From NCBI RefSeq assembly GCF_016086655.4, contig NC_052131.2, positions 6,493,940 to 6,557,939 of the forward strand: DNA of 64,000 nt. Reading direction: 5' to 3'. The translations under genes were made by a program, and so were the position numbers. Shown piece after piece: positions 1 to 12,200 of this stretch; positions within the stretch are counted from its first letter, which is position 1; each line of letters starts with the position of its first letter. The notes beneath the pieces were generated by a model that was given only the letters and a program-made list of their open reading frames with translations, was not told where the DNA came from and did no database searches. This DNA is from Lepeophtheirus salmonis. Taxonomy: Eukaryota > Arthropoda > Copepoda > Siphonostomatoida > Caligidae.

Positions 1-2990
1 TTTTTTGTTTTAACAAAATGGTGTGACAAAACTCTTTTGTGTTTTATGGTAAACTTTGTATCAGGAAATTATCATGGCATTTTTGCAATGTTGCCAATAT
101 TGAATATAACGTCAACCACTATAAAAAGATGATATATGAATATTTTAGAAATGATTACCAACATTAGATTCAACGATGTTACTACAATAAGTGATGCTCA
201 CTCAGCCGATGTAATTTGTTTTTTCTATTGAATTGTGTGGCGGTGAAATGAAGCAATACATAAATAATCCATTCATGCCTTTATAAAAAAATTCTTTTAT
301 TTGATACTGTGCATTTATTCATATACACCTACAACAATTTGATTAATATTGGAAACTTGAACTGCCTTGATTATGATGGAGTCAAGATATCTGCCGAGTT
401 AGAGTACGTCAAAACATAAAAACATTGTAAATATGCTTACAAACTCTCTGATAAAGTTTTGAATCCAAAACAAATATACAGGTAAAATCTTTTGTCATCA
501 TATTCATTTTTCCACGATTAAATAATATGGTTTAAAATTCGATAAAGAAAAAAATGAGGAATTGTCAAATATAGTCGAGTTCTTAAAGTTAATAAGAATA
601 TTTTGGACACAAGGAATGTCAAAAGAGCTGTTGCTGCTAAAAAACTGCTTGACGAAAGAAGTGAAATAGTGTCTATTGAAAATACCAACATATGAATATT
701 TTTTATGACATTCAGGAGTTGGGTTGAAGACTTACACAAAAGATAATCATAGGGTCTAATCAAAAAACTTTTTATATTTTGAAATTACTAATTATTATCT
801 AGTGAGGTTATCACAATATTTACATAAAATGGATGAAATCTACTATGTAGTTTTGGAAAATATCAACTCATACAAATACAAAAAAAATATTTTCTTGGTA
901 TAGATAATTGGGGTAATAAATTTTTTTCTCAACGAGACAGTTTGTTGAGACTGAAAAGAAAATTCGCTTAAGATATCTGGTGAAACTGAACAAGTTATCA
1001 ATCTGTGAAATCAAATTAAATACCATCAAAACATGCTATAGTTGAAAACGAACTTTCACACGTTGTAGATTCCTTCTTGGAAGTCCTTCCGGCAATTGAA
1101 ATATCTATCGAATACCTTAAAATTCGAATGTATACATTTCAAAGTCTTTATCAAAAAAAATTGAAATATCAACATTGTGTAGTGAACACTAATCCCCTTG
1201 ACATAAACATGGATAGTGTCATTAATGAGCTCACAATACATCTTATTAGAAAAATATTAAGTTTTCAACCCGATTTCAAGAGGAGGATTGACATGTATTT
1301 TAGTGAAAATTAATAATAATGAAATTTTTGATGTTGAATCTGCCTTCTTCAGAACATTTATTAATGCATCAGCCCCTAAACAAAACTTTTCACTAAATTA
1401 CACTACACCATCATTCTTGTGAGATTTTTCCTGTTTCTTGTAATTTTAGTCATGGATCGACAAATCAAAGGAAAATGAAAAATCTTCAATTCATCAATTA
1501 ATTATATAGTCATCATGTTATTTAACATGGTAAATATATATAATTGGATATCTTTTTCTTTAATAAGTACGAATTCATGTTATTTATGCCGCAAGAACTT
1601 ACAAAAATAATGTACCCATGGGGTTGGAGAAACTTAAAAAGAAGTTGATCGAGGTTTTAGGATATTTTAAAGATGAGGGGTCACGGTGAGGTTCTATGGA
1701 TCCCGGGAGCGAACACTGTTTTATATTTCTGTTTTTATCGCTTTTAAAATATTTTTATTGAGTGCGTAATTTATCTTGTTTAATTTACTCTTAATAAGCT
1801 ATGTTATGTGTATATCTGATGACGAGAGGAGGAATCAAAAGTCCTGTTGATCTTGTGTGTCCCTTTGTACCTTGATTTTGTTCTTTTTTCTTTTTTTTTT
1901 CTCTCTCTACCTCTCTTTTGGTGAGAAGGGAAAGAGAAAAAATTAACATGGGCTTTTGCGAAGTGTACAATTGTGACGTGAATTGAAGGGGGAATAAAAG
2001 TTTTACATACATAAAAAAAGTAGATACTCCAATTTTCACAGATTTATATTTTTGCTCATAACTTTTTTGATTTAGAATACATTTAGAAAACGTTGTTAGT
2101 AGTATAGTTGTTTTTTTTTGAGACGCCAATAACTTTTTAATTCAAAAACAACCTTTTATTTAGTCTTCTTGATCTCCAAATCAAGCACATAATTTTATTT
2201 TATACATATAAAGATTTTTCAAAATTACTTTTTAAACTTCAAAAGAAGTTGTTTCTACAATAGTATTTAAGTTATGTACATATGTATTAATTGTAATGAC
2301 TTCAAGCGAGGTACGAAATAACAAAAAAAGTTTAATGAATTAAATTCCTAGTTTTTTTAATGAATCATAATTTAATTTAAATTTCAAATTTCTTAAAAGT
2401 GAAATCTATTGAAGATCTGTTCTTAAACCCCCCTCAATACATTTATTATATTGACGCGTACGTTTCTTCCAAAAAAGAAAACTAAAAAAGGCCCAAAATC
2501 GTTTGGTAGTGTGACAATTCTCTCAAAATTTGGAATTATTATGAGGTAACACCAGTCCACAATTTATTTTTCTTTCCACTTTCTTTGAGTTCATGATTAG
2601 TTTTATTTAAAAAAAGTAAATGAAAAAGACATCAATCGCCCAAATTTTTTGGTTTTTTAGCCTAAAAGTTCATTTTTGAAAAATGAACGTTTCCAATATC
2701 TGCATTATTTAGTTTATTATTTTGTTATGAAATATCTAAACATAACAAAAACATATAAAATTTAGTTTCTAAGTACTTGTTTCCAGATTTATGAAATATT
2801 ATAATTATTCCTGTATATTTTTTTAAATCGGAGAAAATGTATTCAAAGTACGTTAAATGACGGAAAATTGACTTTTCCTTTGAAATTCTAATAAATTTCT
2901 TCATTTTATTTCACAATAACCAAAATTATAGTTCGTCATCTAGTGAGGATTTCTGGTTTGAAAAAATATTTTTGCAAATTTATCAAGCCA
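1..2990. other. Intergenic, AT-rich, no gene recognised
   Basis: No coding region can be supported here. An open stretch at 1077-1313 (+, 78 aa, no known motif) and one at 1791-2129 (-, low complexity, rich in Lys/Gln/Thr) are the longest. Neither has a splice context or a family signature, and both look like chance ORFs or decayed repeat sequence. The stretch is otherwise A/T runs with small less AT-rich islands near 1640-1730. Confidence 0.5.
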
Positions 2991-3177
2991 TCAAGACTTG
3001 TTTGTTTGTTTGTTGTTTAGCTCCTATATACACCCCACCACATTGGAAATCAATCTGGCATCAGCCTGTAGAGGTTCATCCTTGAGTTTCTACTTTTATT
3101 ATTAAAATTGATAATTAATTACACAACGTATTAAAAATCCTCAAAAGTTGTTCCTCCATTTTCTTTTCCACAGACTC

Positions 3178-3560
3178 CTAAGCAAGTTCATTCATTTCCT
3201 GCATTGTACGTCCACAGTCATGGATAAGATGAAATGTTGTTTCCTCATCTTCTTCAAAGAGTCGACAAATCGGGGTCAAGGTTTAACTCATTTTAAAAAT
3301 ATGTATATTAAGTTTTAAGTAGCCACTAAGTATAGCGACTACACTTGAGATTTGATGTCTCTTGTATTTCTAAACTTTTGTTCCGATGTATGGCTCGATG
3401 ATAAACTGCTTAGATTGGTTGCAGCTATCCAACTTTTATCTCATAGTTTGCCACTAATTCAAAGTGGCTTTACTGATAGCTTTCTTAGCCTGACACACGG
3501 AATTGGTGACAGAAACTGGCGTACTCCCTTCTTTGACAAAAGCAGATAGTCCTGTAAAAT
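3178..3560 (-). pseudogene. Retrotransposon polyprotein C-terminus (RNase H end plus zinc knuckle)
   Basis: The minus-strand translation gives fragments in the order usual for LINE-type C-termini: QAKKAISKATLN, then an NQSKQFI stretch, then SSVVAILSGYLKLNIHIFKM. This is the 'R.l..ltGH..ln.hl..m' region that follows RNase H. It is followed by PICRLFEEDEETTFHLIHDC, matching the C..C.eeeEt.eHil..C zinc knuckle. The frame closes at a TAG at 3178-3180. In-frame stops inside (for example after ATLN and TKV) mark it as a pseudogene. In the knuckle, the second Cys of the usual C-x2-C is missing (CRLF), which is further decay. Confidence 0.6.
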
Positions 3561-4257
3561 TAACAACATTTGATCCTTCCCTGATTAACTGTGGTTCAGC
3601 TGTCATTATCAAACAGCTTTTCCTACCAGTAGTCTTTTATTTTTTTATGATGATGAAGGTTTGCTGCTAAGGTTATGACTGTATTGTCAATCTCAACATG
3701 CACTCCTGTGAGTATAGATTCAAGTTTCAATTCTTCTTTCTATATTATTTTTGTGTTCAGTCTTTTCATTGATTATTTCTTCATTGGTGATATTTCCTGT
3801 GAATGGGCTATTTTCATTAGCTTTAAGTCTTTTAAAATCCAACTAGTGTAATCTATGTAACCCTTCAGCTGTTGATTACATTTAGCCTTTCTCTTTCCAA
3901 AATTAAAGCAAATTGAATATTGCTTGATGGCATTTACAAATTCCATATAAAAACTGTTTATAGGAAGGAATTTTGGAAGGTTTTTAGGTGAGCCCTTAAC
4001 TAAAACGTTTCAACAGCTGAGCTTATGAGCGCAGTTGTTTTTGGAGATGGATAAATTATTTCAGAATTGAGGAACTTTTAGGTTTCATTACCTCATTAGG
4101 TTTATGCTGGGCTATTTCAATTCCTTCGACTTTAACAAAAGGAGCTAAATGATTAGCTACTTCATCATCAGATTCTGTGCTCCAGACATTCAGAATGAAG
4201 AATGCCTGGGGACGGTATTTTGATGCAAAGAGACCGAATATTAAAGTTTCAGTCTCT

Positions 4258-4608
4258 TTACATTATGTCTTTTAACTCTGCCGTGAGAGAGAAACATATT
4301 ATTTCACCAAGAAGACAGAGGGATTGAGGTTCACAAGAGACTGATCTAACATCCATTAAATTGAGACCAAAAGTATCCCTTGTGATGAGTGCAACGTTTT
4401 CCAAATTCATCTTTTGGAAGGTTATTCTTCTACGACTATTTGTACAACTAACAAATAGTAAGAACTTAATCCAACCACTCTCAGAATTTTGGATAATGTC
4501 CATTCCATCAGGCTTAAATGCCTGAGGGACGGGCAAATGGGAGGAGTCGTTTTGTTTTATTAATATTTTTTCTCTTTCATCAGTATCAGAGACAGAACAT
4601 ACATTCAC
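4258..4608 (-). pseudogene. ORF1/endonuclease-like fragment of the same retroelement
   Basis: An open frame of 116 codons, with a further out-of-frame continuation on the same strand (upstream to about 4750, downstream to about 4080). The phrase NLENVALITRDTFG, followed downstream by FASKYRPQAFFILNVW after a frame change, resembles the 'dvaliqEPy ... vyapp' arrangement of an APE-type endonuclease or a retroelement ORF1. The match is weak and is made by eye. Its position upstream of an RNase H tail on the same strand supports a common origin. Composition is clearly less AT-rich than the flanks. It could instead be an unrelated decayed coding fragment. Confidence 0.35.
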
Positions 4609-4800
4609 CTCCTTCTCTTTAGTTGTGGGAGTATCACAAGGTGACCTTGATGCACGTCTTCCTTTGATGTTACATCATGCTTTTTGTTAACCTCTCCTCC
4701 TTGATCCTCGGAGTCAAGATTTCCTCGTCTGATGCCGGTGTCGTAGAGATTATTTATAGACATAGAGGTCTCCATCCTCTGTCTGGGGCTTCCTCTAAAT

Positions 4801-6359
4801 CACGAATTTAGTAATATCACAAGAAAAACACGGAAGTAACTTATTGATAGTAAAAAAAAATATTGCTCGCTGTACACGGCCTAAACATAATTTTTTGGCA
4901 ATACACGTTATTTTTACGTGTTTCATGGTAAAAACAATCAGGAACACACTATCTCTATCTATGGGCAAAATTTTATAGTCAATTTTTGTAATTGGTGGGA
5001 ATTGTGTACAGATTAAACAAAGCTCATTCCAATTTTACCAATCCATGTTTTGAACACTAATGAGGAGAAAAGAAGCAAAACAAATCAACAGCTGACAAAA
5101 GAATGTGCTGTAATTTTTATATTATTGAGGTAACACAGTGTAAAGGTAATTTTCAAAAGACTACCGTGCATAAATTATTTTTTAACAAACATCAATTTAT
5201 AGTGGCACTCAATTAATTACGGCAAAAACACCATGACAACAAAAAAAAAACCCGAATAAAATATACATTTTTTAAAAGATAAAAATACGTACTTATAAAT
5301 TAATAAAAACTTGAAACTTTAGCTCATTAAATTTTCCAGATAATTTCTTGCAATGTTTAAAATAGATACATCGACTCTTGCTTTATTTACTTGATTTTAT
5401 ATATGTATATGTTACTTTTGTTGAAATAATTTATCCTTTGAATTAAAAACAAAGAAACCCTTCTTTTCCAATGGGGTTTCATAAAAGTGATCTTCAATAA
5501 TGTGTCATATATTTATCAAAGGGTTTTTAATTTTTGACGCAGTTTCTTTTTCTTCCTTTTAATAGTAAAAAAGGATATCAAGAAGCTGTCACTTTTAAGG
5601 ATCCCGTTATCACAAAATAAGAAAACTATATCTAAGAAGGATCTAACCATTAAAACTTTTAGATGTAGCCAATTGGAGATTATTAAATTGCTTGCACTCT
5701 ATTTTTATTATCTATACGACTTTAAATTCCGCAAATTATTCTCATAGCGAACGTTTTGTGTTAAAGTAATAAGCATGTCTGTGTTGAAGCTCCAAAATTT
5801 TCTTATCTATCATCAAAACTCAAATATGGTGTATATAATTAAGTAGATTACTCAAGAGTAAATCTGGATGAAAAGAACAGGAAATTTTTCCACTATCCAC
5901 ACTTTTTAATGGATTATATGTACATTATTTATTGTCAGTTTCAAAGTATCCCTTCTCTATCAAACAAGGAGTAATAATTAGTTATAATAAAGTTTTGCTA
6001 TGAGAGAATAACATGATTGGAATATTGAGTATCAAAGCATTAACAAGACATTGCAGAGTTTCAAAAGTAGTCTCCTTTGAAACATTTCCGTGTCCATTCT
6101 CCCAAAAGATACTTCAAGAACTTTATTTCTTCTTTCAAATATTAAGATTTTTTAATGAGATGTGATTTATTTCCCAAGATATTAATTTAAAAAAACCCCT
6201 TATCATAATATATATGATAACTCTAGCAATTTATGTAAATGTCTATTTAAAAAAAAAAAAAAAAAATCAAATCAAAAAGTGTTTATTTTTTAAGATTAAA
6301 AAATTGTGTAGAAAAATGAATAATCTTAATGAAATGAGATAGTTTAGTTCCGATTAGAA
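4801..6359. other. Intergenic, no feature recognised
   Basis: AT-rich sequence with no supported ORF, no RNA gene and no obvious repeat apart from short A/T runs. The most notable is a poly(A) tract near 6249-6266. Confidence 0.5.
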
Positions 6360-6670
6360 CTGAAAACTTCCCCCTACACACCTTCAAAACAACTCAAGAT
6401 TGGTTCCAGGAGCACTTCTACGACAAGGGTTCCAGGTATATTTGGGATCATAGCTCCTCTAACATTAATCCAATTTATTATTTTGTCTGGAGATACCTTG
6501 AGTCAAAGGTCAATGGAGTTCCAAAACATCACCAATAAGTCTTTGATCGAGTCAATCGTCCTGGAATGCAAGAGTTTCGATCAAGCTCTAGTTTTAGGCC
6601 CTGTCTGTAGTTCAGGGCCCAAATCGAAGCCGTTATTGAGACCAAATGAATCTAAATTGAGATACATATA
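6360..6670 (+). pseudogene. mariner-type transposase fossil (catalytic C-terminal half)
   Basis: The plus-strand translation gives FKTTQDWFQEHF, then RYIWDHSSSNINPIYYFVW, then YLESKVNGVPKH. After a frame change it continues SLIESIVLECKSF. This follows the mariner/Tc1 C-terminal pattern 'KtTQ.WF..nf..., iWPPsSPDLNPlDY.vW..lE...n..p'. In the SPDLNP box the catalytic Asp is Asn (SSSNINP), and the second box Asp is Tyr, so the fold could not catalyse transposition. A further stretch, PCL then FRAQIEAVIE, is the usual 'RlEaVI' C-terminal tail, out of frame. No flanking inverted repeats were found. Clearly a dead copy. Confidence 0.65.
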
Positions 6671-8700
6671 TATTATCAATGATCGTATCTACGTCTCATT
6701 TTTTGTTTTGTTTTTGAATACATCGGAAAAAATAACCATTTATTTTAATTTAAAGTAATTTAATGGTAAATATATCAAATGCACTAAGTCATAAATTTAC
6801 TAGGAAAAAGAAAATGAAACACTCATCTGAAAAACTTATATTAAGAAAATTTTTATTTCGTTTTTGTTTCACTTTAAATTTTTGATAAATACAAACATGC
6901 TTTATAAGATAATTAGTATATGTATAGTACAGTTATTTATTAAATAATAATTAATTAGACATTGTACCAAAAATCAAAAAGAAAATGCTCTATATGAGTT
7001 TAAGGAAATGTCAAATAAATATATATAAATTATAATCTTTTGGTAACATAATTTTCTTTAAAAAAAACAAAAAAAATACAACACATAAAAATAATAGAAA
7101 CTTAAATCCAATGAAACATTGAACAAAAATAAATCAACACTATTTATTTTCAAGATACCAAAAGATTATTGAAAAAAAAAATAATAAAAAAAAATTATAT
7201 AATACTCAAAAAAATATTGAATACTTTTTTTTTGGTTAGAAATGACGCGTATTATCGAACTTGTTTGGTTATTTTTTTCCTATTATAAAGTGGTAAGATT
7301 TATATATACAGTATATAATTATATACGGATGTATATCAATGCAAAAACATCTAGTTTAAGTTAAGTTATATAAATTTGTTTGAGGGATAGCAAGTTACTT
7401 TTGTTTTCAAGTTTGTAATATTAAACTTACTTAATTTACATTTATGGCTATGTAATATAAAAAAATGACAATATTTTTATTAACAAAAGTAACTGTGACT
7501 AAATTTTTTTCTTCATAAAATACAGTAATACATTTATACATAAAAATAAATTAAACAGCGCATATAATAAAATTAATTAATTATATATTAAATAAATACA
7601 AATTTTGTGATATTAAAAAAATTATATAAATTTTTTTTATAAAAACTCTTTCAACTCAAAACATTAAAAGTTAATTCTAAGAATTTTCATTTTGTTGAAA
7701 GTTAATTTGCCCTAAAAACAAAGTTATGGCAGAAACAATTAAATTTTGTTATTATTAATTGAGTATATAAAAACAGCCTTGACAAAAAATATTTATTATT
7801 TTTTTATAAATTATACAACTAAATTTACATTAACTTTCATACACAAAAACACACACAAATTAAAAATCACCACAAGTATCAATTCTCACATAACATAAAA
7901 AACAAAGAAAAATACTATCAACTTGTCTCACAAATATATTATTTAAAGTGTGTAATGATGACCAATACATACATTTGATTTCACTGTCAAAATATATAAT
8001 CAAAAGCTATCATGAAGAAAATTTATTATTATAACTAGAATATTCCATTTGTTTTCTGTTAACTCGCTCACTCACTCACATATATATACAGAAGCAGTTG
8101 CTCCGTACATTATGGAGTCATCCTACTATATATATATATATAGATATGTGGGCCGACAATATAAAAGCAAACTCGGAGGTTTTTCTCAAAAATGATCACT
8201 AAGTTTGTACCTATTCATCTATAAATCATCTTCCCCTACTATTAACAAATTATTCTAATAAACCTTTTGAAGAAGGATCTTGATTACAAAAGTTAGTAGA
8301 GTACATTTCCCTGACTAAAGTTGTAATGGTCTCCAAATACAGCATTCGTTTTTGTCAAAAAATGAAATTATTTTGGCGTAAAATTTTAGTAAATTTTTAA
8401 TAACGGGAACAAATTTGTTAAAATCACATATTTTTTGACAAAATTAGCTATTATTATAATATAAAAAATTCTAATTATCTGAAAGACCATATCGGAGCCA
8501 TATAAAGCCTCATTAATAAATAAAAAGGCATTAAAACAACAGCCAACATTTTTAAACATTATAACTTATCCCAGAAATTTGCCCTTGGGGCTTTTACTTT
8601 ATATATTTAGGAAGTGTTCAATAGATTTAATAGATATTTGTCATGGGACATTTTTTCGATTTTTGTGATAAAAATTGCTTTTATGTTGACGTACTACATA
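6671..8700. other. Intergenic, very AT-rich, no gene
   Basis: Very high A+T with long A and T runs, and a (TA)n microsatellite near 8126-8143. No ORF, RNA gene or transposon signature could be supported. The 3' end of the GluCl transcript (minus strand) may reach into the right edge. Confidence 0.5.
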
Positions 8701-8706
8701 AATATA

Positions 8707-8756
8707 TTTATTTGTGCTTCCATCTTCGTTTTCTTCTATTAGTTTTTGTATTTATT
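8707..8756 (-). promoter_or_regulatory. Candidate poly(A) signals of the GluCl transcript
   Basis: Two AATAAA hexamers on the minus strand (TTTATT at 8751-8756 and 8707-8712) lie about 190 and 235 nt past the GluCl stop. They are well placed for a 3' UTR, but AATAAA is common by chance in DNA this AT-rich, so the call is weak. Confidence 0.3.
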
Positions 8757-8942
8757 CTTCCACATTCCTTGGCATTCTGATATGTTACACAATTTTGTAT
8801 ATATAATGTTATACATCTTTTAAATTAGTATTTCTATGTAGTAGGTAGTAGATTAAAGTTTCTATGTAGCGCTCATTATATTAATAATTATAAAGGACAA
8901 CGACAACTCGGCTAATATAAATATAACGAAGGCGTAACCATT

Positions 8943-9236
8943 TTACATTCTTGCCTCACTTTGTGCCTCTTGAAGGAGATAATAGCTCCAATAGGACATG
9001 TTAAAAATTGCAAAGATGGCAGGGAAAATGACTCTTGAGATGACATCAATTTTCTTTGCACGCGAGGGGAATTTGTTGAGCCAGGCTTGAAGGAAATTTT
9101 GTCGTCGATGGGGTCGCATATGGATTTCACATTGATGAAGTTTTGAAATCATAGAATTAGGCTCAGAGCCATTATGACTTCCAGCACCTACAATCCCACT
9201 CATACTTCCTCCTGTGGATCGACGAAGTAATGGCTT
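8943..9236 (-). CDS. GluCl exon 10: end of loop, M4 and stop
   Basis: Residues 398-494, then TAA at 8943-8945. KPLLRRSTGG continues SFAM|KPL exactly as in insect GluCl. A Ser/Gly/Asn-rich part, then HQCEIHM and WLNKFPSRAKKIDVISRVIF lead into M4 (IDVISRVIFPAIFAIFNMSY, WSYYL). The tail QEAQSEARM is acidic and short. Acceptor GTAAGCAG|AAG. Confidence 0.96.
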   Translation of the reverse strand, partial: KPLLRRSTGGSMSGIVGAGSHNGSEPNSMISKLHQCEIHMRPHRRQNFLQAWLNKFPSRAKKIDVISRVIFPAIFAIFNMSYWSYYLLQEAQSEARM

Positions 9237-12200
9237 CTGCTTACAAAGGGGAAAAAAAAAGAAGAGATGTTATTTCTATGTCCAAGACAACTGTGTATAA
9301 TATTTGATTTTTTTTTTTCCAACAAAAAAAAAAAAAAATTTTATTTAAAGCTGTAGATTTTTGAAATTTTTTTTCAAAAAAAAAAAAATTATTTGAATAG
9401 CAATGGATTTTTAAATTTTTTTTCTAAAAAAACTACTCTTTTGTGAACAACTTTGGATTTTTGAAATTTATTTCAAAAAATTTAATTTACTAAGCCCATC
9501 ATCCACTACATTATCCTACGGACGCCCGTGAATTTCTTTGATATCTAAGTCTATTGATTATTTGCTTTACACTTTTAAATTGTTTAAGCTCCTTTTTTAT
9601 TCCAATATTTATCTTTTCTCAAATTTAATTAATGCAGTTTTTTTTTTTTTTTTTTTTTTTTTTGAAGAAAGACATAAAAATAATGAAATTGATATAAATT
9701 GATAAAAAAAAAAATACGAAAAAAAGATAAAAAGTGTGTTATTCGGTTTTGTTGATTTTATATCTCAAGAGGTTATAATTTATTAATGTATAGTCGAGTT
9801 TCAGTAATTAAATATTGATCAAATTCAAGTTGAATTGAGTTTGAGTTCGAGTCAGGCAAATAAATATATATTTTTTCATTCAATTGATAAAATCTAATTT
9901 CAATAATTATGTCAGTTTGAACCCTTTAATAAGGCAGTCAACAAATTAGACAAAGAAAAATATCCAACCAAAATGTGTTAAAAAAATTTTAAAGAAATTA
10001 TTCAATAAAAATGTGGAAACAAATAGAGATAGTATTGTGTCAGTTCTTATTTATAAATAGCGACTCGAGTCCTGATAAATTCAGTCCTGTATACAAGTCC
10101 TAAAAACTTATAAATTTTGGTCCTCAATTTTCCATTTCCTTTTTTTATCAGTCTTAGTAATGCCAGTCCGAAGGAACGACAATCTTAAGAACCCGTCCCA
10201 AGGGCTGATAGGACCGGTTCTAAGACTGGAGGGAATAAATGAGGACTAAGACAAGTCAAATTGGATATAATATTAATCTATACTCGAATATTTTGAATAT
10301 AGATTATTTGAGTTTAGTCGAGCTTTGCAAATAATATTTCGAGATAGTTTGACTCATTTTCATAAAAATTATACTTTTTTAAAGTCAAGTTTTTGTATAG
10401 TTCGAGTAATGTTCGAATCCATCACCAACTATGAGTATGAAATGAATTACCATGGCAAAAGAGCCTCCTCCGTTGTTAGTAGCAGAACCAGCAGAATTAG
10501 GATGACCCATTCCCATACCAGGGCCAATATGCTCGTCTAAATGTTCATTAGATTCAAACGTACAGTGCTCAATTTCCCATTGTTTTTTATGCTTTTTCTT
10601 TGCAAGTCTTTGAGCGTCTGAGCGTGATGCGTAGTTGACTAAAGCGTATTCTAATAACGCACTAAATACAAAGGTGACACATACCTATAAGAAAAGGATT
10701 AGATTTAAATTATCTAACTAATACTAGTGACCAAAGGTTTATTCATTGATTCAGATGGTGTGTGTCTTAATTGTTTTTATCTTGAGAAACATGAAAATTA
10801 CCTTTCCAATCCCAATTTTATGTTTTTGTGACCTACATGATGCAACATTTCATATGCTGTCCATCAAGATCAATAGTTTAATATTTATAAAAATATTTAT
10901 TCATGCACCAAATCTTCAGTAACTTTTGATGTGTTTTTTTTAATAATGAAATTGTATGTCTATACTTAACAACAAACTTATAGAGTCAACTTTGAGTCTG
11001 ATTTAGAAATAATTTAGATATTTTTTTAATCTGGAAAACTATCCTACAAACTATATTTTATGCATTTGTCTTTTAGTTAGATACTTCAAAGCGAAAAGTA
11101 ACACCAATTTTTGTTAAAATATAATTTTCAGAAAACCCTCTCTAAACCACAAAAGCAGAGGTTGTTTTCATGTTTTTTGAGGTAATACCAAACAAAGACA
11201 CACCATTTCAATCCAAATAAAAAAAATTAACATTTTAAAAGTAAATATATTTCTTACCCCTGTCCACACATCAATGGACTTTGTATATGCGACGGGAGGT
11301 AAAGAATTTGAAATCGAAGCTGTTTGAGTGGACATAGTGAGCAAAGTTGTGACACCCAAAGAGACGCGGGCGGGTACGGCATTGGGATCTAGCCAAAAGC
11401 TAACCCATGAAACAATCACCAACATACAGCAGGGTACGTAAATTGTTAGTAGATAATATGAAAACTCTCTTTTGAAAGTTAAATCCACGGTTAAACAACT
11501 GTATTCTCCTGCAAATTAATAATAGGAAATAACAAATAACAAAAAGTATATATATTAATTATTATTGTTATAATTAAAAAGTTCATTGAGGTAGAAAATT
11601 ACACTGACCTGTGTTAGTTTTTATATTACAATAATCGCTAATATATTTTTCTAAGGTGAATCGAGGAAGATGTAAATCTTTTACTATCTGTACAGGTTCA
11701 CTGGGCTTCCAAATATACTGCAGATCATCCGTAGTCCAACCATCTATAATATAAAAAAAGAAAAAAATCAACGAAGGAACATTGGGGCTATTAAATAATA
11801 CAAATTGCTACTTTTTTAAAGAAACAGCTCATCAATTATAATGTATCTCAAAATGAGTAACAACATGAGTTCTGAAATTGTTCTTCAGTTTAATATCAGT
11901 ATAATTTATTTATTGTACGAAAGGAATAAATTGTAATATCACAGCCTTACCTCTCCAAAATAATAAAATCTACAGAATATTTTGTAGTCACCTGACGTTG
12001 TTTCTACTTATTTGTCTCTCATCAGTGTTCTGAAGAAAGACAGTTAAATTAGAATTACAACTTCTGAGGCTCTGAAAGATTCCCAATAAGGATAAAATGA
12101 TAACTGAATAGCTGGGAATAATTGGATAACTAACAAATCTGTTTTTCGAAGAAAGATTATGGGATACAAATAAGGTAACAACGTGATTTAGATATACACA

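Larger units (their letters stand above)
2998..4800 (-). mobile_element. Decayed non-LTR retrotransposon
   Basis: Read on the minus strand, the segment carries an ORF1/endonuclease-like reading frame (4258-4608, continuing out of frame to about 4080). After a corrupted middle comes the RNase H tail and zinc knuckle typical of LINE-like polyproteins (3178-3560). A 3' UTR then ends at 2998-3014 in a short (CAAA)n tail, seen on the plus strand as gtttgtttgtttgttg. The order ORF, RNase H, knuckle, UTR, simple-repeat tail is the standard non-LTR layout. Several stops and frameshifts show it is dead. Most of the reverse transcriptase is missing or unrecognisable. The clade cannot be assigned without a search. 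Confidence 0.55.
9237..10450 (-). other. GluCl intron 9
   Basis: 1214 bp. It contains a degenerate tandem A/T repeat (about 9310-9485), an end resembling the dispersed 'gacgtctgcag' repeat (ggacgcccgtgaa, near 9519), a 26-nt poly(T) run (9638-9663) and a nested inverted repeat (10149-10228). No gene. Confidence 0.8.

Noticed and set aside
1077..1313. Plus-strand ORF of 78 aa near the left edge
   Set aside because: No motif, no splice context, and surrounding frames are full of stops.
8912..9130. Minus-strand ORF of 72 aa overlapping exon 10
   Set aside because: Wrong frame of GluCl exon 10; the M4-bearing frame ends at 8943.
10411..10420. gttcgaatcc, a tRNA B-box-like sequence
   Set aside because: No acceptor stem, A box or cloverleaf can be drawn around it.
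10325..10540. Plus-strand ORF of 71 aa
   Set aside because: Overlaps GluCl exon 9 in antisense and has no family signature.
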